Below are positions 10,407-21,847 of a stretch of 64,000 bases of DNA, one piece after another. Under the pieces are notes generated by a model that ran no database searches, was not told the DNA's origin, and was given only the letters and a program-made list of their open reading frames with translations. Positions within the stretch are counted from its first letter, which is position 1; each line of letters opens with the position of its first letter. This DNA comes from Ulva prolifera (taxonomy: Eukaryota; Chlorophyta; Ulvophyceae; Ulvales; Ulvaceae). A program made the translations under genes and the position numbers. The DNA lies in contig CM041196.1 in the NCBI GenBank assembly GCA_023078555.1, positions 6,397,658 through 6,461,657 of the forward strand. The letters run 5' to 3'.

Positions 10407-13400
10407 TCAACCCCAACTGCGGCTGAGGGGTCCGGATCCTCTCCCCCTAATTCGGACCCGGTCTCCACCTCATCTGGCTCATCCTCCCAGAAGGGCCTCG
10501 GCGCCTCAGCTCCTCGCAAGGGCTGAGCAACTGCCCCCGCGCCAGATGCTGAGGCCGCTGCCGAATTACTCCCGGAACGGACCCGCTGAGCCTCCAGATT
10601 CTGATGAGCCGCAGCTCTTTCATCATCTGAGACGGTGTAGTCCATGCGCTGTTCGTCATCGTCGTCATAGATGCCACGACTGTCATCATCGGACGGATCC
10701 TCCATGTCGTCATCAGACGCACTGACAGACATTGGAATGGGGAACGCAACTTCTACACCAGGGTCGTGCAACACAGCATTGCGCGTGACAACATACCGCG
10801 CGGTGCGAGAGGGCGTGGCGACAGGATGATGCACTTCGCCGTGAACACGAGGGGGGGCAGGAACGGCAGGGTGAGCAGCAGCTCTGGACATCGCACGCGT
10901 GCGGTGCAAAGCTGCTCTGGCTATTTCCGGCGTTGCCCTAGCAGGGTCACGTCGGATTATCTCCGCAGAGGAGCCAGCTCCAAATCGTGGAGAGTACGCA
11001 GTAGGATCAGGGTCAGGGTTGTCCTGTTGGAATGTCATTTCCATGACAGGGACCCTACCATGACCAGGGGGGGTGTGAAGCTGGTCACGCAGACGGCGCA
11101 ACACTCCCCCATCATACGTGTGCTCTGCCGCGAAAGGAGGCACATCTGCGTCAGTCACACGCTCACCCTCATCGTCCCCCTCGAAAGCAACCGTATAGGA
11201 GTTCGCAAACTCCTCAGGTTCCCTCTTGTCCACAACGGCGGACGCATCGTACTTGCGTACGTGCCGGATCATCTGATCCGCAGTGCACATCACCTGACGC
11301 ACAACAAAAACCCTACCCCCAGGAACGTCCTGGGCGTACACACGCTGCATGCTGGGGCCTAACCCAGCCCCGACCCAGTATGCAGGCACACCCCGCGGGG
11401 ACAACTTCCGCAGCTTGTCATCCCTAGGGTATGCATACACTTCAACCCCCCATGGACGCTGCTGCCGCAGCAGATCTTGGAACACCTCAACGGAGGTGTC
11501 TCGGAAAAAGGCCATATAAGGAATGATATCCTTATCACAAGACCGCACTAAAAACTCATCTAATTCTGTCGTCGCAAGCAACTTGTACTTGCGTTTCTCC
11601 TCATCCCTCAACTTATCGCGCTCGGCCTTTTTCATGCGCTTACCTTTCCCCAGGCTCTTCTCAGCTTCGTCAACGTCCGCAGACGCATTGACAGCATGCT
11701 GAGCTTTCAGGCCCTTGAGGATGCTCGCCAGTTTGTCATGGTACAATGCCGATGATGGCGTGAGATTGTGACCATGGACAACGCTGGCGAGGCATTCTAT
11801 CCACAGGAACAGAGGCAGGCCGCTCGCGAGCAGCACAGCACGGAGTGACTCAAAGGCCACTCCGATCCTCCTCTCGATCATGCCATTACAGCGATGAGCG
11901 GCTGTGGGGGTCAAGCGGTGAGTGATGCCACGACGCTGGAGGTAGAGCTTTAAGGCCGCGACCATAAACTCTCCCCCTTTGTCGGTGTGTAGGATGCGCA
12001 CACCCGGTTCACCTGGCTTCACCACATTCACCCGAATGCGTTCGATAATATAAGAGATCATGGCCGCAGCCTCACTCTTTTTGCGCAGACCTACCACGAA
12101 AGTATAACGGGTAAAGGCACACATCACAAACAAAACATATTTCACACCACCAATTCCTACTGGAGAGACAGGACCAGCTAAATCGGCGTGCAGTTGCTCA
12201 CCAGGCCACTTGGCCTGGCCCATGAGCGCACGATCATTGGCGGAGAACTTGCCCGCAGGCACCTTGCCAATTCTGCAGCCGTGACACCGATTCCCCAGTG
12301 GCTCGGAATCGACATCCAGATTCAAATGACCATAAAATTCACTGTTGGACTGCATTCGTTTTAGGACCCAATTTGACTGGTGAAAAGACAAATGCGCTAG
12401 AAAAGCAGGTTCCAGCAAGTATGCATCATATGGAACCTCAGCTCCCCCAGCATTGGGTCGCTTCAGGTCAACGGCCGCAACCGCCATATGATGCCACTGC
12501 TGTTGATCCTCAATAACTGAGGTCGGACTGCTCTGGTTAGACCAGACTACCCCCCTATTGACAGGCGCACCGACAAGAATGGGTTTGGTCTCTACTGCCA
12601 TTTTGAATGCAAAGACAGGGTGACCATCCATATCTAGTTCCTGATATTTGGCATCGTCCTCTATGTCGGTAGCCATATCACCCAGACCAGGGACATATAA
12701 CACATTCCTACGCGTGTCTAGGAACATCTGCTCTGATCTAAGACCCATCGTGCTGAGCAGGTTGTACGGACATTCGGGAGCATAGTAAACACCAGGGATT
12801 TCCACATCCAGTGGGTGCGTGTTCCCATGCTTGTCCACATAAGTACCCAGGTTCACCTGAATGGTTCCCCTACCCATGATAGAAAGCTGCCCTGGTCCCG
12901 CGAGATTGGCAACTTTCTGACACGGGCCGTACTCAGTGAACATTTCCCGATTTCCTACTATATGCATGTCCGACCCACTATCAACAATGATATTCCACGG
13001 CATGGACGCGTCCGGCTGTGGGTACTTGGCAGGCATTTCAATAGTGCAAACATCTCTGGCCGCAGCCTGTTTGCGTTGGGGGCAGTTCGCACGCAAGTGT
13101 CCCTTCTTCTTGCAGAAGAAACAGGTCCTGGTCTCCTCGCGAGGAGCCTGGCCAGCTGCAAGAGCAGCGACCACAGGACCGTCACCACGGGGCTGCTTGC
13201 GCCAGCCATGGCCTGGTTTGCCCGCGGGCGCCCCAGACCTAGCCTGCAGCGACCGCTGTTGTTTGAGCAAATCAGCATGCTCGGTTAAACGCGATATTAT
13301 CACATGAGGGGAGGAGTGTTGAACTTCGCCGCGCACAGCGTTGAACTCCTCCCCCACCTCTAACAGTTTCAATCGTAGCCATCGCTGGCCCACATCGGCA

Positions 13401-14092
13401 CCTAGTGCCTCCAGTTGAGTGTAAACACTCATCACTTCACCACAGTATGTCGCAACATCTTTATTGTGTTGTGATAAAGAATTAAACCGACTCCACAGTC
13501 TGTGGATTTCGGCTTCAGTGCTAGGTCTGTACTTGGCAGTCAAGTAAGACCATGCTTCACACAAGTGTGACATGCGATAGACAGTCGTCCTATCCGCGTC
13601 AGGCAAAGACATTAGGACCTGTGTCCTCGCCCTAGCATGAACACGCTGTTCGTCCGCAGACGGTGCGTGCTGCAACAAATGATCTAACTCGAACTGACCT
13701 AACCACAAAAAGACTTTCTGTTCGTACGCAACGAAACTTTCAGTCTTGTAATTCCAATCAGGCAATTTCCCTTTAGTCAAATCAGGTTCGCTACGTCCAC
13801 GAGACGCGCGCAGCGCCTCGGTTAACGTCTCGAGTGATATGAGTGACTCAGTGTGACCAGGATCGTTCACAACATGAGAGGAAAAAGGCACCTGCTGACT
13901 GCTCTGCCCAGTGTGGGAAGAGGGTAGTGGCCGGACAATTCGTCCGCCCCGGAGCAACATACCCGCAGGCTGTTCTCCGTCAGGGAGCTGCTGGTCAGCG
14001 TCCCTGTCGACGAGAGGCTGCTGGTCAGCATCGTCGTCACGCCTCTCTTCGCGAAGAGAGTCGGCGTTGGAGTTTGCGTTCGAGAGAGACAT
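10346..14092 (-). CDS. gag-pol: Copia gag, protease and integrase polyprotein
   Basis: 1248 residues from an ATG at 14092. A copia-type gag lies at about 90-285. A CCHC zinc knuckle, CFFCKKKGHLRANC, is at 324-337. The aspartic protease site is DSGSD at 371-375. A pre-integrase zinc region with CHGC follows near 610. The integrase core has HADLAGP, LHTDKGGEF and NGMIERRIG, giving the D-D-E triad. The C-terminal 300 residues are acidic and low complexity, as in the linker before RT. The frame ends at 10346 before RT, which continues in another frame. Most copia elements read integrase and RT in one frame, so the split here is unusual. Confidence 0.94.
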   Translation of the reverse strand: MSLSNANSNADSLREERRDDDADQQPLVDRDADQQLPDGEQPAGMLLRGGRIVRPLPSSHTGQSSQQVPFSSHVVNDPGHTESLISLETLTEALRASRGRSEPDLTKGKLPDWNYKTESFVAYEQKVFLWLGQFELDHLLQHAPSADEQRVHARARTQVLMSLPDADRTTVYRMSHLCEAWSYLTAKYRPSTEAEIHRLWSRFNSLSQHNKDVATYCGEVMSVYTQLEALGADVGQRWLRLKLLEVGEEFNAVRGEVQHSSPHVIISRLTEHADLLKQQRSLQARSGAPAGKPGHGWRKQPRGDGPVVAALAAGQAPREETRTCFFCKKKGHLRANCPQRKQAAARDVCTIEMPAKYPQPDASMPWNIIVDSGSDMHIVGNREMFTEYGPCQKVANLAGPGQLSIMGRGTIQVNLGTYVDKHGNTHPLDVEIPGVYYAPECPYNLLSTMGLRSEQMFLDTRRNVLYVPGLGDMATDIEDDAKYQELDMDGHPVFAFKMAVETKPILVGAPVNRGVVWSNQSSPTSVIEDQQQWHHMAVAAVDLKRPNAGGAEVPYDAYLLEPAFLAHLSFHQSNWVLKRMQSNSEFYGHLNLDVDSEPLGNRCHGCRIGKVPAGKFSANDRALMGQAKWPGEQLHADLAGPVSPVGIGGVKYVLFVMCAFTRYTFVVGLRKKSEAAAMISYIIERIRVNVVKPGEPGVRILHTDKGGEFMVAALKLYLQRRGITHRLTPTAAHRCNGMIERRIGVAFESLRAVLLASGLPLFLWIECLASVVHGHNLTPSSALYHDKLASILKGLKAQHAVNASADVDEAEKSLGKGKRMKKAERDKLRDEEKRKYKLLATTELDEFLVRSCDKDIIPYMAFFRDTSVEVFQDLLRQQRPWGVEVYAYPRDDKLRKLSPRGVPAYWVGAGLGPSMQRVYAQDVPGGRVFVVRQVMCTADQMIRHVRKYDASAVVDKREPEEFANSYTVAFEGDDEGERVTDADVPPFAAEHTYDGGVLRRLRDQLHTPPGHGRVPVMEMTFQQDNPDPDPTAYSPRFGAGSSAEIIRRDPARATPEIARAALHRTRAMSRAAAHPAVPAPPRVHGEVHHPVATPSRTARYVVTRNAVLHDPGVEVAFPIPMSVSASDDDMEDPSDDDSRGIYDDDDEQRMDYTVSDDERAAAHQNLEAQRVRSGSNSAAASASGAGAVAQPLRGAEAPRPFWEDEPDEVETGSELGGEDPDPSAAVGVDLLVARTHQPRLTVECPVQA

Positions 14093-14382
14093 CCTGCATC
14101 AGGACAGATGGTTGTTTGTCGCGCGCAGCAACTAACCAGTAGGATTGCTCGCAAGCAAACAGGTTGAGAAAACAAGCGAACGCGTTCGCTTTTCTCAGCG
14201 CTGATCATTAAAACAAGCTTCTCGAATTGTGTCTAACAACAATGTACTACGAGAGAGCTAAATGATGCCTGCGCTTTTGACCGCAGTCTGAGCGCCGGCA
14301 GAACAGTGGAATGCCCGCCGTGTCTGCGCACAGACATTGGCCGACGGCTTTCCTGAACAAGACCATAAACAGACATAACGCT

Positions 14383-14398
14383 AACATCACCGATACCA
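14383..14398 (-). promoter_or_regulatory. Primer-binding site, initiator-Met-tRNA type
   Basis: In element orientation TGGTATCGGTGATG follows the 5' LTR with no gap. TGGTATC is the usual start of copia sites complementary to the 3' end of initiator tRNA-Met; similarity beyond the first seven or eight bases is weaker. Confidence 0.75.
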
Positions 14399-14744
14399 TG
14401 ACAGAAAAGCTATCTTATGTGCAGGTCAGGACGCGCAGTCCTTGTTCAGGTCAGGTCAGGACAGCCAACATCTCATACCTGCTGCGCACAGAGGTAGAAC
14501 CGAGAGATGTTGAAGGGAAGTGCTAGCACCGGGAAACAGTAAAGAGAATGGTTACAGACCTCAGTGTGCACATGCTTATATGCACACTGAACACTCAAGG
14601 TTACGGCGGGAAACCCTCGCACGATCTCTCTCACTACATCGAGACAATCCTAACTGGCGGCTTACCCCTACACTGGATCCGCGGATCGTCCGTGCATGGG
14701 TGCACCTGTCACCACTGCTGCCCGCAGGCTCATGCATTGTGACA
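14399..14744 (-). repeat. 5' LTR of the copia element
   Basis: 346 bp, identical to 8337-8682 apart from one base. It should hold the element's promoter; I could not place a TATA box with confidence. Confidence 0.96.
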
Positions 14745-15123
14745 CTGTCATGGGCTGATGGGTCCCCCGCCACTGTATGTGCTGTGATGCATGCGCTGGC
14801 CGAGGGGGCCGCAGCCGGGCGCCAACGCGAAGGCGCGCCTTCGTACCCTGGACATTGCAAACTTCCATGACCAAGACATGGACGTGGCTCGGGCGATGCA
14901 GTTTGCCGACAGCCTCCAACAACTCAGCGCTCTGGAGGCTCTGCTGATGTCAAATGTGGGGCTTGGGCTGGAGGTCATGCAGCCGATCGTCGACGCCCTG
15001 GAGACGCTGCCAAAGCTGAGCATCCTCGATGTGTACTCCGATTATGATGAGGATGGTAGCCGTGCTGACGGTCTGACTCGGATGATGACCGGCTTGACGC
15101 ACGTGAAGCTCGTTGATGAGTAG

Positions 15124-18100
15124 TCGTCCTTATCATGTGATGAATTCAGGTGTGGTGCGGCGCCCTCCCACAGGGCAGACGACCAGCATGCACACCCATG
15201 GGTGAGCATGTTGGGTGCGCAAGCTGCACTGAAATATTAAATGTGCTGAAATAGCTTCAATTTGGCTCGTGAAGGCCTACAGTAGTAGATATGTACATTT
15301 AATGGATCAAGGAAGCATTCCGAAGGTGATCGCTGGAGCACTTGGCCTCCCGTGGCTTCATGATAGTGGCTCGGACGCGATGCAGCGAACGGTGACATGG
15401 CACGCAGGAGACATAGCATTGTGCACAGACCGTACAATAATGTTCTTAGTTACTTAGTTTGTACACATGACTGGTCTGCGGCACGGTCTGCCATGATCCG
15501 GCTCTCTCGTGTCCGCTCCGTGATGCCATGGCTCCGCGGCAACGCAGCACGAATTGATAGTACAATCCAGATCCAAGGCCGGAAAAGGCTAAAGTGTATG
15601 GCTTAAGCCAATTGGTGAACTCTAGTTATGTTAGTCTGCTGCTGCATGCCATCCTGTGACTGGTTCGCTTGCAGTGAGACAGATACATGCGCGGCCATCG
15701 TATGCTCTGTATGTTGGAGAGATCCACTATAGGTTCCGTGCGCGCGAGAAGTCTACGTCAGGAATAACAGAAAGCTCTTTGGTATGTATACGAGTGCCGA
15801 CTCCAGCCAAATCAGGACATGCCAGGTGTCGTGTGTGTTCGTGCTGTTGCGAAAATGCCCAAGCTGTCTGCTGTCATCCGTGGCAAAGCCACGATCATGT
15901 CCACTGTGTTTTCACGATGGTGAGATCTGATTATATCAGCCGCGAAATGGTGTGCCAAAAGCTTCTGGTTACGTGGCGTTGCCAGTAAAGCAAAGCGCAC
16001 TGCAAGCATGAATGTGAGGTTGCAGCCCTCGCGAACGCCCCGCTCAACACAATCTCGCTGAATGCAAGTACTCTTTCATATGATAAGTGCATAGTACCAG
16101 TTGCACGATGACAATGTGGAAGCCTCCGTGCGTTACGATTCGCGGGCCACTGCACACCGATCGATATTCATCAATTCGATGTCGCTGGACACAGTTTTGC
16201 CCAGGATCACTTATGCAATATGATAGCGGGCAATTAGCCTTGCTTGTGTGCCATATCGCACGTCTTCTAGTTGGCGCACTCTGCGTCTGCGCACCCACTC
16301 GCGTTTGCGCGCCTGTGAAACCAAGGCTCACCCACTGGAGTGCGCCATCGAGTGCGCGCCACATGTATGCGTGAGCATGCTGGGTGCGCTGAATTGCCTG
16401 AACACGTAAATCATCAAATAGATGCTTCATAATCAGGTACAGCATTGTAATACGTGTTTGGTACATTCCTATCATCGCTGGCGCCAATCTACGGTGGTCC
16501 TTGAACCACCTCAAGTCGCTCCCACCATGCACTGCTCAGTCTTGCTCAAATTGCTTACTACCATACATAAAATACACTCAACATTCACCATCAAATCGAC
16601 ACTAGCTGGTATATACTTGCTCACTGCACAATTGAACGTGGCCTGATCGAGTGGAGGTCTGCTCCTTCGCCAAGTCTGCTCCTGCATACCAGAGATGATA
16701 TGACGCCTTGTTGCACAGACCAAGGCATCTACGGGGTAAAAATTCACGGAAAGAAAATAATGAAGGTGCAAGGTGGCATTCAGAGATGCAAGACAGTGTA
16801 TGCACACCTGCCATGCTAGGCTTACTGCATCGGTCTTGTCAGGTATCCAAAGCTGTGGCCATTGCCATCCTGCATGCGATCAGTTTTTTCATATTCAAAG
16901 CATCTTAGTATGAAATGAGTCTATCGATCGACTGAACACATCAGCAAGCTATCGGGGCAGCAGCGAACCATTTGGACCATCAGGCCAGTTCGGTCAGCAG
17001 ATATATGCTGCATGTCCTCATTGTGGCTGTACTGATTGTCGAAGCCTCAATCTCTGTATGTTGCAATCTGTGTGCTGGTTGTAGACCTACATGAGCAAGT
17101 ATTCCTGAGACGTCCAGAGCTGGCAGCCATCCGTGTCAGGACATCAGCTACAACAGCCAGGCGTTGTGACCATTTACAGCAAATGTATCAGAATCATGTG
17201 ACCGACCGTTTGTGCTAAAGCTGCAACGAAAAGTCAATTGCTAGCTTGACAGTCTCAGAACGAACCTCTGCTCAACAAAGGTCTCTGATTGAAGTTGAAA
17301 ATTACACATTGACTGTCGACATCGGATCTGTGTCTCAAGTTGGAGAGGTGTAGCAAGTGCACCTGCACGCACGCACAGCTCTTGACATCAGGCAAACGCT
17401 TCGAGGTATGCACCATTTCAAGACAATCCATGGAACAGAAAGAGTCTAATCAACGTCACTCACGCGAACACAAGCTCGCCCTTGTCTTCGCCGGGCTCGG
17501 GGCCTGCTCGAGGGGCTTGATCAACAACGAGTGCTCGTGAAATTTGCGTGACAGCACAGTGTACAAACATAAAAGATATTAGACCATGGAGGATAAAGTA
17601 ATACATACTTGCGAAACGATGTACGCCATCGGTGAATGCAGATCACCTAGTTATACTGCAACGGGGAGCTGCAACTGACACGGCGACATGCAAGAGCTGA
17701 TCGACGCAGCATCACAAGCCTCCCTAACGCGCCGAAGGTTACATATCCACTTCAGAAAGTAATCATGTTTCGTAGCGACGGCTGCCTGCAGGCGACGCTA
17801 CCGCAAGTACTACACGCGAATGCTGTGTCCTGGCTGTTATCTGTCCATGCAATCGCTTCGACATGTAATTGCACCAGTATAACATGTCTTGCACTGGCGT
17901 ACGCGGGATAGCTGTCAGCTGCACGGGTCTTGTTCAACCATGTGTGGCGGAGTGGCAACGATGCACTGATCTACAGTTGTTCGTACCTCGGCGACGTCTG
18001 AAAGCATGAACACCATCGCGCGCCATTGCAATGCGCCGCATTCAAGGATGCTGCGCTTTGTGTAGACCGTTGGATATGACATGACGGAATTTTGTACGCC

Positions 18101-20378
18101 TGCAACACCATTGAACGGGCTGTCGATGGCTCTGTACATGTGTGGCCTTTGCTAGGACAGACCTTGCGGACAATCGACCACGGATTACAGCATGCTCTTC
18201 AATGGTGACAGATTTATGTGAATGCACGGATATCTGATCTGGTGTATGGCGCAGTTGGCTCGTACTTCACTCACACGGCATGGACACCACGTGCAATCTC
18301 CATTCACCATTCACGGACACATCCCAGCTGATTTAAGCCAACTAAATTCACATTGGCATGTGCAGCGGGTGCTGAGCCCGCCTCAGTGTTGACTAGAACA
18401 GGCTCATGCACAACCTTCACATAGTACACAGTATCCAACCAGCAGACTGAGCCGAACAGTCTTCCTCCACTTGATGAGATGGTGTAACATGCCATGCTCT
18501 GCGAATCCCCATGGCGATGGGCCTTTCATCGGCCAGGTTCCCACAAAGCACACCTCACTCAGAACCATGGCACACCCTTTGGGTGAGCTGTTCGTAGTGA
18601 CCCACGCTCCAGGAACCCAGCTCCACATTCCAACAGCTGTACAGCAACTCTGGTACTGTGATTTTGCATTCCAACACGATTAGGCCCGCCGCAGACCCGG
18701 TTGCAGTGACTTCGCTAGACCAGCTCACCCACTGTTGGCGCACCTTTGGACATGGAGCACCCACCAGGTGGGCAGAAAAGGTGATGGGTGGCCATTAGAT
18801 GCATCCCCTAGCTATCACAGGGGTTCCAAGCCCACCAACGTATGTTAAACTGACTCTAGAGCACAATGATACCTTGAGATCATCAAATCTCGCATTTCCC
18901 AAGGACTTACGATTCGGCTCACCCCAAGATCGCGCACCCAGTCCAGTGGCGCACCTGGGTGTGCAAGTGTGGCGTAGGACCTGTGCCTCCTGAGCTTGTG
19001 ATCCAGACATCAGCCGGTGCTGCAGTGAGGTTGCATGGCGAGATGGCATGGGGTCTGATCATGCTTCGTACGTAGTGCAGTGGGAGCCACTGTTCCGGAA
19101 CTTCATACAGCGAGTACCGTACGGTGACCACGCTGTTTCTACTGTGTGTGGCCGTTGCTGCTTGATGTGCTGTCAATGTTTTGCCGAGATGTAGCTGCTT
19201 GAAGTTCCAGCCAACATCAAGCAGGTACACTCGAGCTCACAGTGATGATGCCGTTGTATTACTGGCACTCTGACCCACTCCTAGGTGCAGCATTGGCGCC
19301 GCCGGCAGAGACATGCTATGGCACAGTTGCCCGGCTGTCAATTGTGCTGCTGGCTGGGGCAAAGCTTGCATTTTCAGGGGGGGGTATGGCTTAATTAATG
19401 TTGTGGTGGCCGACTGTGCAAGCTGCTGTGAAATCAATCTTGAGCCTCACATGTGGTGCCGATTATACGAACATGGTGCTGTTCAGTTGGGTTTTGGCAA
19501 AGTAGAACTTTGTCATGGTGATCACCTTCACTTGACATGCCCTGCAACGGAGACCTGTACGTTCTCCGTGCCGTGTCAGCACTGTTTGTAGATCTTGTTG
19601 TGTGTTGCCCACGCATCTGCAGTACTCGTCGGAATGCTTTGATGCCGTTGGACAAAACATCACTAGTGCATTGCACCGATTTTGTAATTGCGTGTTGTTG
19701 ATCATAGTAGACAAACGTATATACTGGAGGAACAAGCTTCAGCCTGCTATGATCATTGTCTACGTCTACACAGGTCGTCGCTCATATATATGCCACTCAT
19801 AATTACAAGCGTCCACGCTCATGCATGGTCGCTCACGCAGGCTCTTATTTACCCCCCCCATTTTCCGCATATATATGAGCGGAAGATTTTTGATATGAGC
19901 GAGTTTTTTTTTCACGAGATGTTCCACTATTGTATTTTCGGCACCAGCAGTGCGAGTTTGAATAGCACCAGGTGCATTTGTGTAAGTGTGCTTGCCCGGG
20001 CAGTACCCCTAGGTGTGGGGGGTATGCACCGTCATGTACGGTGCTGCAGGCTGCAGCTTGGTGGCCACAGCAGTCCACTCAGAGCAAGCGGTATGCCATG
20101 CCCAACAGCAAAGCCACTCGTGGCCTTGCTGAAGGCGCATGGCACACCGCCCGTCTGCGTGGCCCTGCTCACTGCACCCTTTGCACGCGAGCTGTGTCTG
20201 CGAGCTGTGTCTGTACCGTACATGCCTTGTCCCTAGAGTCTGAGACACACTCGTGCTGTAGTACTAGACACATACTATCTATCTAGTAGCATGTGGTCTG
20301 ATCCACGCACCTGCCCTCAGGCTCGCCATTCGGGATCGATCCCTGTGGCCAACACAGTGGTGTGGGCAGAGTGTACAT
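15124..20378. other. Five-kilobase stretch without a recognisable gene
   Basis: All ORFs are short, start mainly at non-ATG codons and show no domain or paired splice sites. A 'gtgagcatg(t/c)tgggtgcgc' segment occurs at about 15202-15220 and 16371-16389, possibly the ends of a decayed repeat. Base composition is less GC-rich than in the coding regions. I see no RNA gene. Confidence 0.45.
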
Positions 20379-20440
20379 GTGTGGCTGGCACAGAAGAGTA
20401 TGCCCCGGGGCAAGGGGTGCTGCTGTGGCCGACCGAGGGT
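20379..20440 (+). pseudogene. Detached start of exon 7 of the membrane-protein family
   Basis: The plus strand encodes CVAGTEEYAPGQGVLLWPTE, matching CVAGIQDYDPTQGVLLWPTE at the start of exon 7 of the gene at 42987-37772. The nucleotide match is also close over about 60 bp. It stops soon after; no other exon of the family adjoins it. It lies about 80 bp from a long poly-C run, and is in the opposite orientation to the intact genes. Confidence 0.75.
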
Positions 20441-20521
20441 GTCGATCCTGATTCAGGGTGTCGATCTCGATTCACAGTGTAGTGCCGAACGCATGCGTTG
20501 ACAGATGCCTCATCTGATCAT

Positions 20522-20546
20522 CCCCCCCCCCCCCCCCCCCCCCCCC
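20522..20546 (+). repeat. Poly-C run
   Basis: An uninterrupted run of about 25 C, one of four long C/G homopolymers in the window. Confidence 0.9.
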
Positions 20547-20784
20547 TCCAGTATGGCGTGCAAGATGAGCGTAGGGACTACAGAGCACCAATGTCACATT
20601 GGCATACTCGTTTGGACCAGCGTCTGGCCATGGCCTGCTGAAGGGCAGTGCATGGCACGCGAGCGATGGTTCGTTCTGCCTGAACTGTTCATGGCCACCA
20701 GCGCTGCGGGCGATGATGCGCTTTCCGCTTGCGCTGCACCTTCAGACTGTGCATATGTGCATTGCAAGTGATGAAGATAGTTGC

Positions 20785-21050
20785 ACCGGCTCACGTCGCG
20801 GGCCACATCTTCATCAGTCCCCGGGCCAAATGTGTGCAGAAGCAGCAGTGTGCGCACCAGCAGAACCGACCAGACCCGCAGGTGATCCAGCACCAACGCC
20901 GTGAACATCACTGAGAACAGAGATATTTGGTGACTGCTGATCGCGTGCGTACGACACACACTGTATGTTGCCTTGCAGCTGGATCCGGCCACTGCGTGCT
21001 GTCGTTAAGATGAAGCAGGCGATGCTGCCTGGAGCAGAGCTGAGGTTGAG
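20785..21050 (-). pseudogene. Sequence duplicated at 43600-43880, possible exon remnant
   Basis: The minus strand encodes LDHLRVWSVLL followed by LLLHTFGPGTDEDVARDVSR. The region at 43600-43880 encodes LDVLRVWPVLL and LLLQVHRCGQGTKDDVALN in the same orientation. A second matching block (gatgctgcctggagcagagc against gatgctgccaggagcagaat) lies upstream in both. The shared amino-acid pattern suggests a former coding exon or a transposon fragment. I do not recognise the family. Confidence 0.45.
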
Positions 21051-21847
21051 CTACTGCCCCCTGCTCCTTAATGGTCCGTCATGGAAGTAACTGTTGCCTG
21101 ATTCGATTCTGCAGTGTACGTGAATATAGCAGATCTGGCGATGTGCTGAATATGGTAAGCTGGGTCCAGCTACATCAGGCCTGGGTGGTAGTGCCAGAAC
21201 TGGTGCATGTGGCGTGGTGCTGTTGACCTGCCCGGCCCGATTGACAACTCATAGCTAAGCTGCGCACTTTGTTCCAGAGTCTTGTAGACGTTGCAACCAA
21301 TTGGTCAAACAAACGCCACGGGTGCCTGGTTGGATGCCCTCTACCTGCTGTGCTTGGGACAAAAAGTAATGGTTGGGGCTTCAACTGCCTGCTCCTGCAT
21401 GTCAGGCCCATGGCTCAGGCCAGTGTTGGGCCGTCGGGCCCGATCATACGTAACGATTCCGAATATTCAGGTCTACTTTCTGGGTGGCAGCCCTGAATAT
21501 GCTGCCAAGCGGTCCAGCAACGGCCTCTGTCTCACAGAATGTCCTATGCATCTGCTCCTGTATGTAGCTGCTCCTGAATTTGGTGTGCACACGTGAGGGC
21601 TGGCGACCGGAGGCCCCCGACACTTTTGGCGCCCGGCCACCGCCGGGCGGGGATGAGTCGTGGTGGCTGGCCGCCCAGGCCATATGCGTGTGGTGGGGTG
21701 TGCCACGACGGTGCCACAGTGTGCTGAGGCATCTGCTTGGTTCAGATGCCACATGTGATTCTTTGGTCTTGGAGTTTTTTTCCAGTGTTTTAGAACTTGC
21801 GGTGTCTGGGCCTGCACGCAGTGGCGACAGCACACACGTACACACAT

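Larger units (their letters stand above)
8332..14749 (-). mobile_element. Ty1/copia LTR retrotransposon, very young, inserted in the LRR gene
   Basis: The full element is 8337-14744 on the minus strand, flanked by the 5-bp target duplication ctgtc (8332-8336 and 14745-14749). Two 346-bp LTRs (TG..CA) bound gag, protease, integrase, reverse transcriptase and RNase H in copia order. A primer-binding site abuts the 5' LTR and a purine tract abuts the 3' LTR. The LTRs differ only at their third base as read on the plus strand, so insertion was very recent. The coding capacity is split over two frames (10346-14092 and 8700-10364). Orientation is opposite to the disrupted LRR gene. Confidence 0.96.
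6695..15123 (+). pseudogene. Leucine-rich-repeat protein gene, split by a copia insertion and frameshifted
   Basis: A first exon-like piece (6695-6915, containing LPQHIVRAFLYTIHTRHSPD) ends at a GTGAGT donor. From about 7000 the frame encodes leucine-rich repeats of the RNI/NLRC type, e.g. LTHLRLDV, LKCLHVIV, LTSLDLHD, then ALRQLALDRCGLGDAGLNSL and LPVLTFLELS. Coding stops in mid-repeat at 8336 where the copia LTR begins. It resumes after 14749 (VMHALAEGAAAG, LRTLDIANF, LPKLSILDVY) and stops at 15121-15123. Two further frame changes are needed: one near the perfect palindrome at 7824-7841, one near 14815. The protein would be a soluble repeat scaffold; an N-terminal BTB-like part is possible. 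The insertion is recent, but the extra frameshifts suggest the locus was already decaying, unless they are sequencing errors or unseen introns. Confidence 0.6.

Noticed and set aside
12815..13307. Plus-strand ORFs opposite the copia gag
   Set aside because: Antisense shadows of a clearly coding frame; no domain and no start context.
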